From: Lachnospiraceae bacterium UBA5895 | GTDB lineage: Bacteria > Bacillota > Clostridia > Lachnospirales > Lachnospiraceae | NCBI GenBank assembly: GCA_002431915.1 | Contig: DJEP01000117.1 | Location: forward strand, 1 to 16,516 | Direction: 5' to 3' | Length of the DNA stretch: 16,516 bases | In this document: piece by piece, positions 6,768 to 13,100 of the stretch | How the letters are laid out: the number at the start of each line of letters is the position of its first letter | Numbering within the stretch: position 1 is the first letter of the stretch | The notes under the pieces: model-generated | The model's input: only the letters and a program-made list of their open reading frames with translations | Database searches by the model: none | What the model was told of the DNA's origin: nothing | Program-made: the position numbers and the translations under genes

Positions 6768-7898
6768 ATGAAAAAACACATCCTGTGCATCGGAGATTCC
6801 AATACCCACGGGCTCTGCACCGATCCGTCGGAGAGCGCCGACCACGGCAGTAGATATAATGAGGAAGAACGCTGGACTTGTCTGCTGCAAAAGGCACTGG
6901 GCGAAGAGTATCTGGTCATCGAGGAAGGCTTAAGCGGCAGGACCTGCGTGTATGACGATCCGGACATGGATTCGGTGAATCTGCTGCCGGTACTGCATGC
7001 ATTACTGAACAGCCATGAACCGCTAGATCTGCTGATCCTGATGCTGGGAACCAATGATGCCAAGGAAAAATTCGATACGGATGCGAAGAAGATCACCAAA
7101 GGCATGCAGATCCTCGTGGAAGAAGCAAAATTGGTTTCCTGCTGGGGCGCGGACGGACCGAAGATTCTGATCGTAGCACCGGTGCCCATCGAAGAAGGGG
7201 TGACCTATCCGGAATTTGCCCTGGATTGTGTGGAGATTACAAAGAGGTTAGCAAGAGAATATGCTTTTATGGCAGTGGCGGAGCAGGTGAATTTCCTGGA
7301 TGCCGGAGGCTGTGAACTGACGCAGGTGGATCATGTGCATCTGACGGCAAAGGGACACAGACAGCTGGCAGAGCGGATGGAGACTGCGGTACGGGAGATC
7401 CTGGAAGATCCGGAGCCGGAGGAGATCGTACCGGCAACAGAGGCGGATCTGCCCCGGATCCTGGAGATCTATGACATTGCCAAAGCGTATATGCGGGCAA
7501 GCGGCAATCCGAACCAGTGGAATGGCGCCTATCCGGATCCGGAGCTTTTACGGGCAGATATCGCACAGCAGCGGCTGTATGTATATAAAAAAGACGGGAA
7601 GATTCACGGAGTATTCATGCTTTTATTGGGGGAGGAACCGACGTATGCTTACATCGAGGACGGCAGCTGGCGTGAGGAGACTCCTTACGGCACGATCCAC
7701 CGTCTGGCAGGAGATGGGGAAGTGAAGGGACTTTTTGCCAAGTGTGTTGCCTTCTGCGAAAAGAGGGTACCTTACCTGCGGGCGGATACGCATTTTGACA
7801 ATCACACCATGCAGCACTTATTGGAGAAGAACGGATTTGAACGCAGAGGCATTATTTACCTGAAAAACGGAGATCCCCGCATCGCTTATCAGAAATAA
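6768..7898 (+). CDS. SGNH/GDSL hydrolase fused to a GNAT acetyltransferase domain
   Basis: This 376-residue protein joins two enzyme types. Residues 1-212 are an SGNH-hydrolase (arylesterase-like) domain: block I GDSNTHG with the nucleophile S11, a block II glycine in GLSGRT (54-59), block III GTND with N96, and the catalytic D188 and H191 in VDHVHLT. Residues about 221-376 resemble a GNAT N-acyltransferase (VPATEADLPRILEIY at the start, NHTMQHLLEKNGFERRGIIYL near the end), a family that uses acetyl-CoA. A likely role is removing an acyl group from one substrate and adding one to another, but the substrates are unknown. GGAGGT (6755-6760) lies inside the upstream gene. There is no signal peptide, so it is probably cytoplasmic. 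The frame is continuous across the junction. Confidence 0.88.
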   Translation: MKKHILCIGDSNTHGLCTDPSESADHGSRYNEEERWTCLLQKALGEEYLVIEEGLSGRTCVYDDPDMDSVNLLPVLHALLNSHEPLDLLILMLGTNDAKEKFDTDAKKITKGMQILVEEAKLVSCWGADGPKILIVAPVPIEEGVTYPEFALDCVEITKRLAREYAFMAVAEQVNFLDAGGCELTQVDHVHLTAKGHRQLAERMETAVREILEDPEPEEIVPATEADLPRILEIYDIAKAYMRASGNPNQWNGAYPDPELLRADIAQQRLYVYKKDGKIHGVFMLLLGEEPTYAYIEDGSWREETPYGTIHRLAGDGEVKGLFAKCVAFCEKRVPYLRADTHFDNHTMQHLLEKNGFERRGIIYLKNGDPRIAYQK

Positions 7899-7950
7899 TG
7901 CACAACACTTTACCGAATTCCTATGAGCAATATTCACGAAAATAATCAGA

Positions 7951-7985
7951 AACGCCGAAAGATACTGACATTTTGGCGTTTTTTC
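7951..7985 (+). terminator. Rho-independent terminator after the hydrolase fusion
   Basis: AACGCCGAAA (7951-7960) pairs with TTTTGGCGTT (7971-7980), with one G-U pair, followed by further Ts. Confidence 0.88.
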
Positions 7986-7996
7986 TGTTAAAATAG

Positions 7997-8106
7997 TTTT
8001 AGCTATTCAGAGCCATGAAATATTAGCAGATGTTCTTCGAATGCTTGCATTCGAAAGGACGTTTGATAATATTTCTTTGGCGAATAGGGGCTTTGAATAG
8101 TTAAAA
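7997..8106 (+). repeat. Structured intergenic element B
   Basis: An 18-pair outer stem joins 7997-8014 (containing CTATTCAGAGCC) to 8089-8106 (containing GGCTTTGAATAG), with three G-U pairs. Inside, GAAATATTA (8017-8025) pairs perfectly with 8067-8075. A mostly paired stretch leads to an 8-pair hairpin, TTCGAATG (8036-8043) with CATTCGAA (8048-8055), closed by CTTG. The element starts just after a terminator and ends in the carD leader. It lacks the second domain of element A. The pairing is exact; function is inferred. Confidence 0.75.
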
Positions 8107-8182
8107 ATTGGGTATACTATTGGTAGTAAACGGAAATTGTGTTTTCAATTTTCTGCAATGGGCAGAGGAAAGGAAGGTTAAG

Positions 8183-8686
8183 GTGTTTCAGAAGGGCGAA
8201 CGTGTAGTATGCGGCAGTAAGGGAGTCTGTGTGGTGGAAGAGATCACAACGTTAGATATTGCGGGAGTGGACAGGAAGAGAGAGTACTATATATTGAAAC
8301 CTCTGTATCTGTCCTCCAGCACGGTGTATATTCCGGTGGATACGGCGGAAGGTTCCATGCGTAAGGTGCTTGCGCAGGAGGAAGCGGAGAAGTTGATCCA
8401 CAGGATCCCGGAGATCCCGCTGATCACCATTGCCAATGATAAACTGTTAGAGCAGGAATACAAGAATTGCTTAAAGACCAGCAACTGCCAGGATCTGATC
8501 CGGATCATCAAGACGATCTATTTAAGAAAACGTGTCAGAGAGGAATCCGGACGCAAGGAGACAGCAGTGGATGCCAGATATTTCCGTATTGCGGAAGATC
8601 ATCTGTACGGAGAACTGGCGGTGGCACTGGATATGTCCAGAGAAAATGTGGAAAGTTATATAAATACCTCTTTACAATCCGTGTGA
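8183..8686 (+). CDS. CarD-like transcriptional regulator
   Basis: This 167-residue protein belongs to the CarD/CdnL/TRCF-interacting-domain family, which contacts the RNA polymerase beta subunit and alters promoter opening. The N-terminal Tudor-like domain is recognised by FQKGERVVCGSKGVCVVEEI and YYILKPLYLSSSTVYIPVD; the rest is helical. The frame stays open upstream to a TTG at 8108, but the GTG at 8183 is chosen because GGAAAGGAAGG (8167-8177) sits just before it and the family normally begins at this point (M-F-Q-x-G-D/E). The C-terminal half has a DMSRENVESYIN segment. Its last codons contain the -35 of the thrS T-box promoter. Target promoters are unknown. The length is typical of the short clostridial type. 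Confidence 0.88.
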   Translation: MFQKGERVVCGSKGVCVVEEITTLDIAGVDRKREYYILKPLYLSSSTVYIPVDTAEGSMRKVLAQEEAEKLIHRIPEIPLITIANDKLLEQEYKNCLKTSNCQDLIRIIKTIYLRKRVREESGRKETAVDARYFRIAEDHLYGELAVALDMSRENVESYINTSLQSV

Positions 8687-8699
8687 AAAGGTCTATGAT
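8671..8699 (+). promoter_or_regulatory. Promoter of the thrS T-box transcript
   Basis: TTTACA (8671-8676) and TATGAT (8694-8699) are separated by exactly 17 bases. The -35 lies in the last codons of the carD-like gene. A start near 8706 would give a T-box leader of about 315 bases. Confidence 0.65.
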
Positions 8700-8705
8700 A
8701 TCAAC

Positions 8706-8979
8706 ATAAGTCCTAAAGCAACAGATTATTAAGAACAGAAAACGTTGAAGAGAAGAGTAGGACGCATAGAAAGGTACCAGAGAGAACCGCCTTGTGATTA
8801 TGTACAAGTGCTGTGAGCGGTTTTGCCGGATGCGGACGAAGACCATCTCCGAGTGGCTTTAATACAGCCCGGCAGCTCCCGTTACGAGCAAATGAGTGGC
8901 AGTTATTTGTATAATAATTGCAATCAGGGTGGAACCGCGTGTGATACGTCCCTTGCAGATCGTTGCAAGGGACTTTTTT
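8706..8979 (+). promoter_or_regulatory. T-box riboswitch, probably threonine-specific
   Basis: The T-box sequence AGGGTGGAACCGCG (8926-8939) is unmistakable, with TGGA (8930-8933) as the tRNA-acceptor-binding bulge. Stem I is visible: CGCAT/ATGCG (8763-8767, 8830-8834), AACCGC/GCGGTT (8785-8790, 8817-8822) and CTTGT/ACAAG (8791-8795, 8804-8808). ACC at 8842-8844, a threonine codon, lies where the specifier is expected. The terminator GTCCCTTGCA/TGCAAGGGAC (8948-8957, 8964-8973) with T8974-8979 competes with the antiterminator. Uncharged tRNA-Thr should allow read-through into thrS. The class is certain; the exact specifier is inferred. Confidence 0.93.
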
Positions 8980-9020
8980 GTGACTGAATAGTTTAGAAAA
9001 CATCGAAAAGGAGATTTAAA

Positions 9021-10784
9021 ATGGTTAATTTTAAGGAAGACGAAAGACTCAATACACTCAATCATTCCTGCGCACATGTCATGGCACAGGCTGTCAAGCA
9101 TCTGTATCCTCATGCAAAATTCTGGGTAGGACCTGTGGTGAAGGAAGGTTTCTATTACGATATCGATCTCGGTAATGACGTGGTCAACGATGAAGTGATT
9201 GCTGCCATCGAAAAAGAGATGAAGAAGATCTGCAAGGAAGGCAAGAAGATCTACAGAAGAGAAGTCTCCAAGGCAGAAGCTATGGAAATGTTCAAAGATG
9301 ATATGTACAAGCTGGATCTGATCAGTAATCTGGAAGACGGCAATATCACCGTATATGACCAGGGTGATTTCACCGATCTGTGCCGCGGACCGCATGTGGA
9401 CAATACCAAGCTGTGCAAGAACTTTAAGCTGGTAAAACACTCCGGCGTTTACTGGAAGGGGGATGCCAGCAATCACGTAATGCAGCGTATCTACGGTGTC
9501 TGCTTCCCTACCGCAGAGGAATTGGAAGCACATCTGAAGGAGCTGGAAGAAGCCAAAGAGCGTGACCACAGAAAAATCGGTAAAGAGATGGAACTGTTCA
9601 TGTCCGACGATCTGGTAGGCCGCGGACTTCCCATGTTTCTTCCCAAGGGTTATACCGTATGGCAGGAACTGGAGAATTATATTAAGGACAAAGAGAGAAG
9701 ACTGGGATATCTGCATGTTATGACTCCCTGCGTAGGTACTGTAAATCTGTACAAGACTTCCGGTCACTGGGATCACTACAAGGAGAACATGTTCCCTCCC
9801 ATGGAGGTGGAAGGAGAGTCCTTCGTACTGCGTCCCATGAACTGCCCTCACCACATGATGATCTACGCTAACACGCAGCACTCCTACAAGGATCTGCCCA
9901 TTCGTATCGGTGAGATCGCCCATGACTTCCGTTTTGAAGCCAGCGGTACTTTGAAGGGTATCGAGAGAGGCAGACATTTTTGCCAGAATGACGCCCATCT
10001 GTTCGTAACACCGGAGCAGATCGAGTCTGAGTTCTCCAAGGTAGTAGACCTGATCTTCAATACCTACAAGGACTTCGGTATTACCGATTACAGATGTGTC
10101 CTGTCCCTGAGAGATCCGGAAGACAAGGTAAAATATCACAATGACGACGAGATGTGGAACAATGCGGAGAACGCTCTGCGTAAGGTTCTGAACGATCTGG
10201 GCATTGAGTACACCGAGGAGATCGGTGAGGCTGCATTCTACGGTCCGAAGCTGGATGTTAATGTAAAACCTGCTGTAGGCAACGAGTACACCCTGTCTAC
10301 CTGCCAGCTGGATTTCTGCCTGCCCGCTAAATTCAACTTGACCTATGTGGATAAGGACGGACAGAAAAAGACTCCCGTGGTTCTGCACAGAGCAATCTTA
10401 GGATCCCTGGACAGATTCATGGCTTATATTCTGGAGGAGACCAAAGGCAACCTGCCTCTGTGGCTGGCTCCCATACAGGCGATGATCCTGCCGGTCAAGA
10501 ACGACGATGAAGAACTGAATGCTTATGCGCATGATCTGTTCGGTTATCTGTTGGACAATAACATCAGAGCGGATATTGATGAGAGAGCAGAGAAGCTGGG
10601 CTATCGTGTAAGAGAAGCACAGGTGAAGAAGATCCCTTACCTGATCATCTTAGGAAAACAGGAAGCACAGGACGGCACCGTAAGCTATCGTCTGCATGGA
10701 CAGCAGAACACCACTACCGTATCCAAGGACGAGTTCCTGGCTATGTTAAAGGATGAGATCGCGACCAAGAAGCTGAGCAGATAA
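9021..10784 (+). CDS. thrS: Threonine--tRNA ligase lacking the TGS domain
   Basis: ThrRS joins threonine to tRNA-Thr and edits serine mischarging. The 587-residue protein starts directly at the editing domain: HSCAH (H15, H19) and CRGPH (C121, H125) form the editing site. The class II catalytic core follows, with zinc ligands in MNCPHH, NDAH and VLHRAI, motif 2 around FRFEASGTLKGIERGRHF, and motif 3 as AILGSLDRF. The C-terminal anticodon-binding domain covers about the last 100 residues. Bacterial ThrRS is commonly about 640 residues with an N-terminal TGS domain; here it is missing, and AAAAGGAGA (9007-9015) before the ATG at 9021 shows that this is the true start. Expression is controlled by the upstream T-box. 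The motif CTGAATAGTT (8984-8993) just upstream resembles the right end of the repeat family. Confidence 0.97.
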   Translation: MVNFKEDERLNTLNHSCAHVMAQAVKHLYPHAKFWVGPVVKEGFYYDIDLGNDVVNDEVIAAIEKEMKKICKEGKKIYRREVSKAEAMEMFKDDMYKLDLISNLEDGNITVYDQGDFTDLCRGPHVDNTKLCKNFKLVKHSGVYWKGDASNHVMQRIYGVCFPTAEELEAHLKELEEAKERDHRKIGKEMELFMSDDLVGRGLPMFLPKGYTVWQELENYIKDKERRLGYLHVMTPCVGTVNLYKTSGHWDHYKENMFPPMEVEGESFVLRPMNCPHHMMIYANTQHSYKDLPIRIGEIAHDFRFEASGTLKGIERGRHFCQNDAHLFVTPEQIESEFSKVVDLIFNTYKDFGITDYRCVLSLRDPEDKVKYHNDDEMWNNAENALRKVLNDLGIEYTEEIGEAAFYGPKLDVNVKPAVGNEYTLSTCQLDFCLPAKFNLTYVDKDGQKKTPVVLHRAILGSLDRFMAYILEETKGNLPLWLAPIQAMILPVKNDDEELNAYAHDLFGYLLDNNIRADIDERAEKLGYRVREAQVKKIPYLIILGKQEAQDGTVSYRLHGQQNTTTVSKDEFLAMLKDEIATKKLSR

Positions 10785-10818
10785 GCTGATTGCCGTATAA
10801 AATCAAGTAGGAAAATAT

Positions 10819-10861
10819 AAAAATCGCCGTTTCCTTATAAGAAGGGAGACGGCGATTTTTT
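10819..10861. terminator. Bidirectional terminator between thrS and the methyltransferase
   Basis: AATCGCCGTTTCC (10822-10834) pairs with 10845-10857, all paired with one G-U, flanked by As on the left and Ts on the right. It therefore works on paper in both directions, for thrS (plus) and for the convergent methyltransferase (minus). Confidence 0.88.
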
Positions 10862-10892
10862 GAATGGTATGACAAGAAACAGTATTTCAATA

Positions 10893-11534
10893 TTATTTTT
10901 TACGGGCAACGAGATGGGCACGCATTTTGGTCTGCGCCTCGAAGGAAACAATTTCAAAACCGGCTTTTTTCGCAAACTGTTGAAACTCTGCAGGAGAGTA
11001 TAACCGGACATCTCCGTGACCACACAGATGAGCCAGGGGCATTTCGATATGATTACACAGCCATAGCAGAACGGAGGATTTCGTGGTGTAGTCCCGCAGA
11101 ATCAGCCGGCCGTTCTTTTTCAGAACCCTGTATGCGCTGTTGAAAAAGTCCTGGGGATTCGGATAGTGATGAAAGCTGTTGGAAGAAATGACCGCATCGA
11201 AGGTATTCTCCGGGAAAGGAATGTTCTCGCAGTCCCCCACGACGAATTCTGTGTTGGACAGCTTTTTTTCCTGTGCTACACGTATCATCTCCGGGGTCAG
11301 ATCCAGTCCGGTGTAATGTTTGTCGGGATATTTTTCGTGTAACAGCTCGATCACAGAGCCGGTGCCGCAGCCGCAGTCCAGTACAGTGTCAAAAGGTTCT
11401 TTTTCCAGTTCTTCCAAAAGATAAGGATAATCGTCCTTACACATTTCGTAAATGCCGGAGTGACCGCTGTCGTAGACTTTGGCGGCTTCGGTGAATTCTT
11501 TGACGGAGAGAGCTTTATATTCTTCGGATGTCAT
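10893..11534 (-). CDS. Class I SAM-dependent methyltransferase
   Basis: This 213-residue protein has the Rossmann-type methyltransferase layout: motif I VLDCGCGTGS (51-60), an acidic motif II region (YTGLDLTPEMIRVAQ), GDCENIPFPENTFDAVISSNSFHHY as motifs III-IV, and RVLKKNGRLILRDYT as the post-motif strand. This pattern fits the Methyltransf_11/UbiE-like group, whose members act on many small molecules, so the substrate cannot be named. An AGGAGGA site lies a few bases before the ATG at 11534 (TCCTCC on the plus strand, 11541-11546). The leader contains repeat element D, and a palindrome lies at its probable start site. It converges with thrS and diverges from the DUF1540 gene. Confidence 0.88.
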   Translation of the reverse strand: MTSEEYKALSVKEFTEAAKVYDSGHSGIYEMCKDDYPYLLEELEKEPFDTVLDCGCGTGSVIELLHEKYPDKHYTGLDLTPEMIRVAQEKKLSNTEFVVGDCENIPFPENTFDAVISSNSFHHYPNPQDFFNSAYRVLKKNGRLILRDYTTKSSVLLWLCNHIEMPLAHLCGHGDVRLYSPAEFQQFAKKAGFEIVSFEAQTKMRAHLVARKK

Positions 11535-11560
11535 GAAAAATCCTCCTGTAAAAAAATTTT

Positions 11561-11617
11561 GTAACTATTCAGAAAAGCTCTGAAAGAGCGTTTTTGTGAA
11601 TCGTGGGCTGAATAGTT
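11561..11617 (-). repeat. Short variant of the structured element (D)
   Basis: AACTATTCAG (11563-11572) is a perfect inverted match to CTGAATAGTT (11608-11617). Inside is GCTCT-GAA-AGAGC (11577-11589), flanked by A and T runs. On the minus strand the element ends in GTTAC just before the methyltransferase AGGAGGA site, the same arrangement as elements A and C. It lacks the CTTG-capped arm. It could also act as an attenuator in the methyltransferase leader. Confidence 0.55.
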
Positions 11618-11645
11618 TTTTTGAAGGAACGAATAAAAATAAATG

Positions 11646-11661
11646 GTTAGTCTAAACTAAC
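11646..11661. promoter_or_regulatory. Palindromic operator candidate between divergent genes
   Basis: GTTAGTCTAAACTAAC has 6-base arms (GTTAGT/ACTAAC) around CTAA. The TTAG...CTAA character recalls DtxR/IdeR-type metal-regulator boxes, but that is resemblance only. It would cover the start site of the minus-strand promoter and the -35 of the plus-strand one. Confidence 0.45.
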
Positions 11662-11675
11662 AATGAAAATATAAC
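11647..11675 (+). promoter_or_regulatory. Promoter candidate for the DUF1540 gene
   Basis: TTAGTC (11647-11652) and TATAAC (11670-11675) are 17 bases apart. The -35 overlaps the palindrome. Both hexamers depart from consensus. Confidence 0.3.
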
Positions 11676-11676
11676 A
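11668..11676 (-). promoter_or_regulatory. Extended -10 promoter candidate for the methyltransferase
   Basis: On the minus strand TGTTATATT is an extended -10 (TATATT at 11673-11668) with a poor -35. The start would fall near 11661, at the edge of the palindrome, giving a leader of about 127 bases. Confidence 0.35.
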
Positions 11677-11774
11677 CATCTTCTGTAAAAAATCCAGTAG
11701 AAGGCATAAGTTTTTCAAATCTGCACAGACTATCCATGACGCGTGGCGGGACTGCATCGGCTCTTTTGCCGCGT

Positions 11775-11829
11775 GTCCTCTTTTAAAATTTTAAAATCAA
11801 AAAGAAGACTAGGAGCCGCAGGAAGCGGC
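11775..11829 (+). promoter_or_regulatory. Leader hairpins upstream of the DUF1540 gene
   Basis: GTCCTCTTTT (11775-11784) pairs with AAAAGAAGAC (11800-11809) with one mismatch, and GCCGC (11815-11819) pairs with GCGGC (11825-11829) around AGGAA. The second hairpin lies just before the ribosome binding region (11834-11843). The rest of 11662-11845 shows nothing else I can name. Confidence 0.35.
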
Positions 11830-11845
11830 AGAAGGCGAGGGAGAC

Positions 11846-12166
11846 ATGGCAGATTTAAAGTGTGTTGTGGAAAATTGTACCTATAATAAGGATTGTCTGT
11901 GTAGTAAGGGGGATATCATGGTGGGAGGCAAGCATGCCTGTGACTGTGATGGTACCTGTTGTGAAAGCTTTGCACAGAAGAGGGAGGGAAGGGATTCCTT
12001 TACAAGTTCCCTGTCTCATCCAAGCCATACTATCAGCATCGACTGTGAGGCGGTAAAGTGTATTTATAACAGCAATTACAAGTGTGTGGCGGATCATGTG
12101 GATATCAAGGGATGTGGTGCCTGCGATTGCAGAGAAACCGCCTGTGCAACGTTTACTGAAAAATAG
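11846..12166 (+). CDS. Tandem DUF1540 cysteine-rich protein
   Basis: This 106-residue protein carries two DUF1540-type modules of about 40 residues. Module one has C6, C11, C17, C19, C32, C34, C38 and C39 around CTYNKDCLCSKGDIMVGG; module two has C67, C72, C80, C90, C93, C95 and C100 around CIYNSNYKCVADHVDIKG, ending CATF. DUF1540 proteins are small Cys-rich proteins common in Clostridia; the cysteines suggest metal binding, which is inference, and I know of no established function. The two modules are joined by a polar Ser/His/Thr linker (about 43-64). GAGGGAG (11837-11843) is close to the ATG at 11846. The gene diverges from the methyltransferase across a shared palindrome. Confidence 0.9.
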   Translation: MADLKCVVENCTYNKDCLCSKGDIMVGGKHACDCDGTCCESFAQKREGRDSFTSSLSHPSHTISIDCEAVKCIYNSNYKCVADHVDIKGCGACDCRETACATFTEK

Positions 12167-12189
12167 GCAATACAAAATTCCGGTCCGGC

Positions 12190-12218
12190 TTGACAAATGC
12201 TATGAAAATGCGGATAAT
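12190..12218 (+). promoter_or_regulatory. First promoter of the infC operon
   Basis: TTGACA (12190-12195) and GATAAT (12213-12218) are 17 bases apart, a near-consensus sigma-A promoter 24 bases after the DUF1540 stop. It would give a leader of about 350 bases that runs through a GAGA-capped hairpin and the second promoter. Confidence 0.6.
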
Positions 12219-12236
12219 GGAACAAGTGACCGGATA

Positions 12237-12252
12237 CGGCGGGAGACCGCCG
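12237..12252 (+). other. GAGA-tetraloop hairpin
   Basis: CGGCGG (12237-12242) pairs perfectly with CCGCCG (12247-12252) around GAGA, a GNRA-type loop. No T-run follows, so it is not a standard terminator. It lies between the two infC promoters. Confidence 0.5.
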
Positions 12253-12268
12253 ATACATAGAAGGCAGA

Positions 12269-12332
12269 GATAATAAAAAAGTTTGATAATAAAAAAGTTG
12301 TGCAATAAAAAAGCAGCAATAAAAAAAGTTGC
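12269..12332 (+). repeat. Four A-tract repeats of 16 bases upstream of the infC promoter
   Basis: GATAATAAAAAAGTTT (12269-12284) is followed by GATAATAAAAAAGTTG (12285-12300) and two degenerate units with A6 and A7 tracts (12301-12332). The tracts end 15 bases before TTGACA, so the proximal one is placed where an UP element would contact the polymerase alpha subunits. Confidence 0.65.
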
Positions 12333-12341
12333 AAAACGGGG

Positions 12342-12370
12342 TTGACATTGAGAAGACTCCATGGTATTCT
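12342..12370 (+). promoter_or_regulatory. Main promoter of the infC-rpmI-rplT operon
   Basis: A consensus TTGACA (12342-12347) lies 17 bases before TATTCT (12365-12370), and TGG (12362-12364) supplies an extended -10. A start near 12377 places the L20-type leader at the 5' end. Confidence 0.75.
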
Positions 12371-12376
12371 ATTTAA

Positions 12377-12541
12377 GCGTGTGAAGAACACAACACAACA
12401 AGCAGAGTATCCACTCTCACCTTACGGCGTAGGCTGGTAAGTGTTCAGATATTTTCATAGACAGTGAACTCGTTTGGAATTTATTTGAATGAGGGCAGTC
12501 CGTGAAGGGAACAAGTGGATAGTTATGCTATCTGCTTTTTT
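12377..12541 (+). promoter_or_regulatory. L20-type ribosomal protein leader with attenuator
   Basis: The 200-base infC leader contains CTCTCACC (12414-12421) and GGCGTA, which recall the L20 leader of Bacillus, where L20 binds the leader and causes premature termination. Mutually exclusive folds are visible. AAGCAGA (12400-12406) and TATCCACT (12408-12415) pair with 12531-12537 and AGTGGATA (12514-12521) to close a large domain. Alternatively 12513-12522 forms the terminator hairpin with 12528-12537. CTTAC/GTAAG (12421-12425, 12437-12441) and GTTCA/TGAAC (12443-12447, 12465-12469) add inner helices. The family assignment rests on position and partial sequence memory. Confidence 0.75.
12513..12541 (+). 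terminator. Attenuator terminator in the infC leader
   Basis: AAGTGGATAG (12513-12522) pairs with CTATCTGCTT (12528-12537), including two G-U pairs, around TTATG, and runs into Ts. It lies 37 bases before the infC start and competes with the long-range leader helix. Confidence 0.8.
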
Positions 12542-12577
12542 ATTGTTTAATACATTTTCTTATGGAGGTACACAACC

Positions 12578-13084
12578 ATTAGCGATTTAATGATTAATGA
12601 ACAGATCAGAGACAAAGAAGTACGACTGATTGGAGAAGACGGAGAACAGCTCGGAATCGTTTCTTCCAGAGATGCCCTGAAGATGGCAGAGGAAGCCGGA
12701 CTCGACCTGGTGAAGATTGCTCCTACGGCAAAGCCGCCTGTTTGTAAGATCGTGGATTACGGTAAGTACAAATACGAGCAGGTGAGAAAAGAAAAGGAAG
12801 CAAAGAAGAAGCAGAAGGTTATCGATATCAAGGAAATCAGACTTTCCCCCAACATTGATACCAACGATCTGAATACCAAGATCGCAGCAGCCAGAAAGTT
12901 CCTGACCAAGGGAGACAGAGTGAAGATCACCCTGAGATTCCGCGGCAGAGAGATGGCTCACATGAACAACAGCAAGCATATCTTAGATGATATCGCACAG
13001 AGCCTGTCCGATATTGCGGTAGTGGAAAAAGCTCCCAAGGTAGAAGGCAGAAGCATGACCATGTTTTTAACTGAGAAGCGTTAA
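12578..13084 (+). CDS. infC: Translation initiation factor IF-3, ATT start
   Basis: IF-3 binds the 30S subunit, blocks 50S joining and proofreads start-codon pairing. With the start at ATT 12578 the protein has 168 residues, beginning (M)SDLMINEQIR. The N-terminal domain covers about 5-78, followed by the basic linker KEKEAKKKQKV and the C-terminal domain from about 88 (IRLSPNIDTNDLNTKIAAARKFL). ATT is chosen because GGAGGT (12564-12569) lies 8 bases before it but 20 bases before the first ATG at 12590; the four extra codons match where the family begins. Rare AUU starts let IF-3 limit its own synthesis in E. coli, and infC in Bacillus also starts with ATT. It heads the infC-rpmI-rplT operon. 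Confidence 0.95.
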   Translation: MSDLMINEQIRDKEVRLIGEDGEQLGIVSSRDALKMAEEAGLDLVKIAPTAKPPVCKIVDYGKYKYEQVRKEKEAKKKQKVIDIKEIRLSPNIDTNDLNTKIAAARKFLTKGDRVKITLRFRGREMAHMNNSKHILDDIAQSLSDIAVVEKAPKVEGRSMTMFLTEKR

Positions 13085-13100
13085 TTCGTACAGTTAAAAA

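Noticed and set aside
8108..8182. Upstream TTG start for the carD-like gene
   Set aside because: The extra 25 residues overlap or abut structured element B and lack a ribosome binding site; the GTG at 8183 has a good one and fits the family start.
8859..10388. A 509-residue minus-strand open frame across thrS
   Set aside because: It lies antisense to a textbook thrS, has no ribosome binding site that I see and reads as low-complexity translation of the complementary codons.
12269..12332. CRISPR-like array
   Set aside because: Units are 16 bases, contiguous, AT-rich and without spacers.
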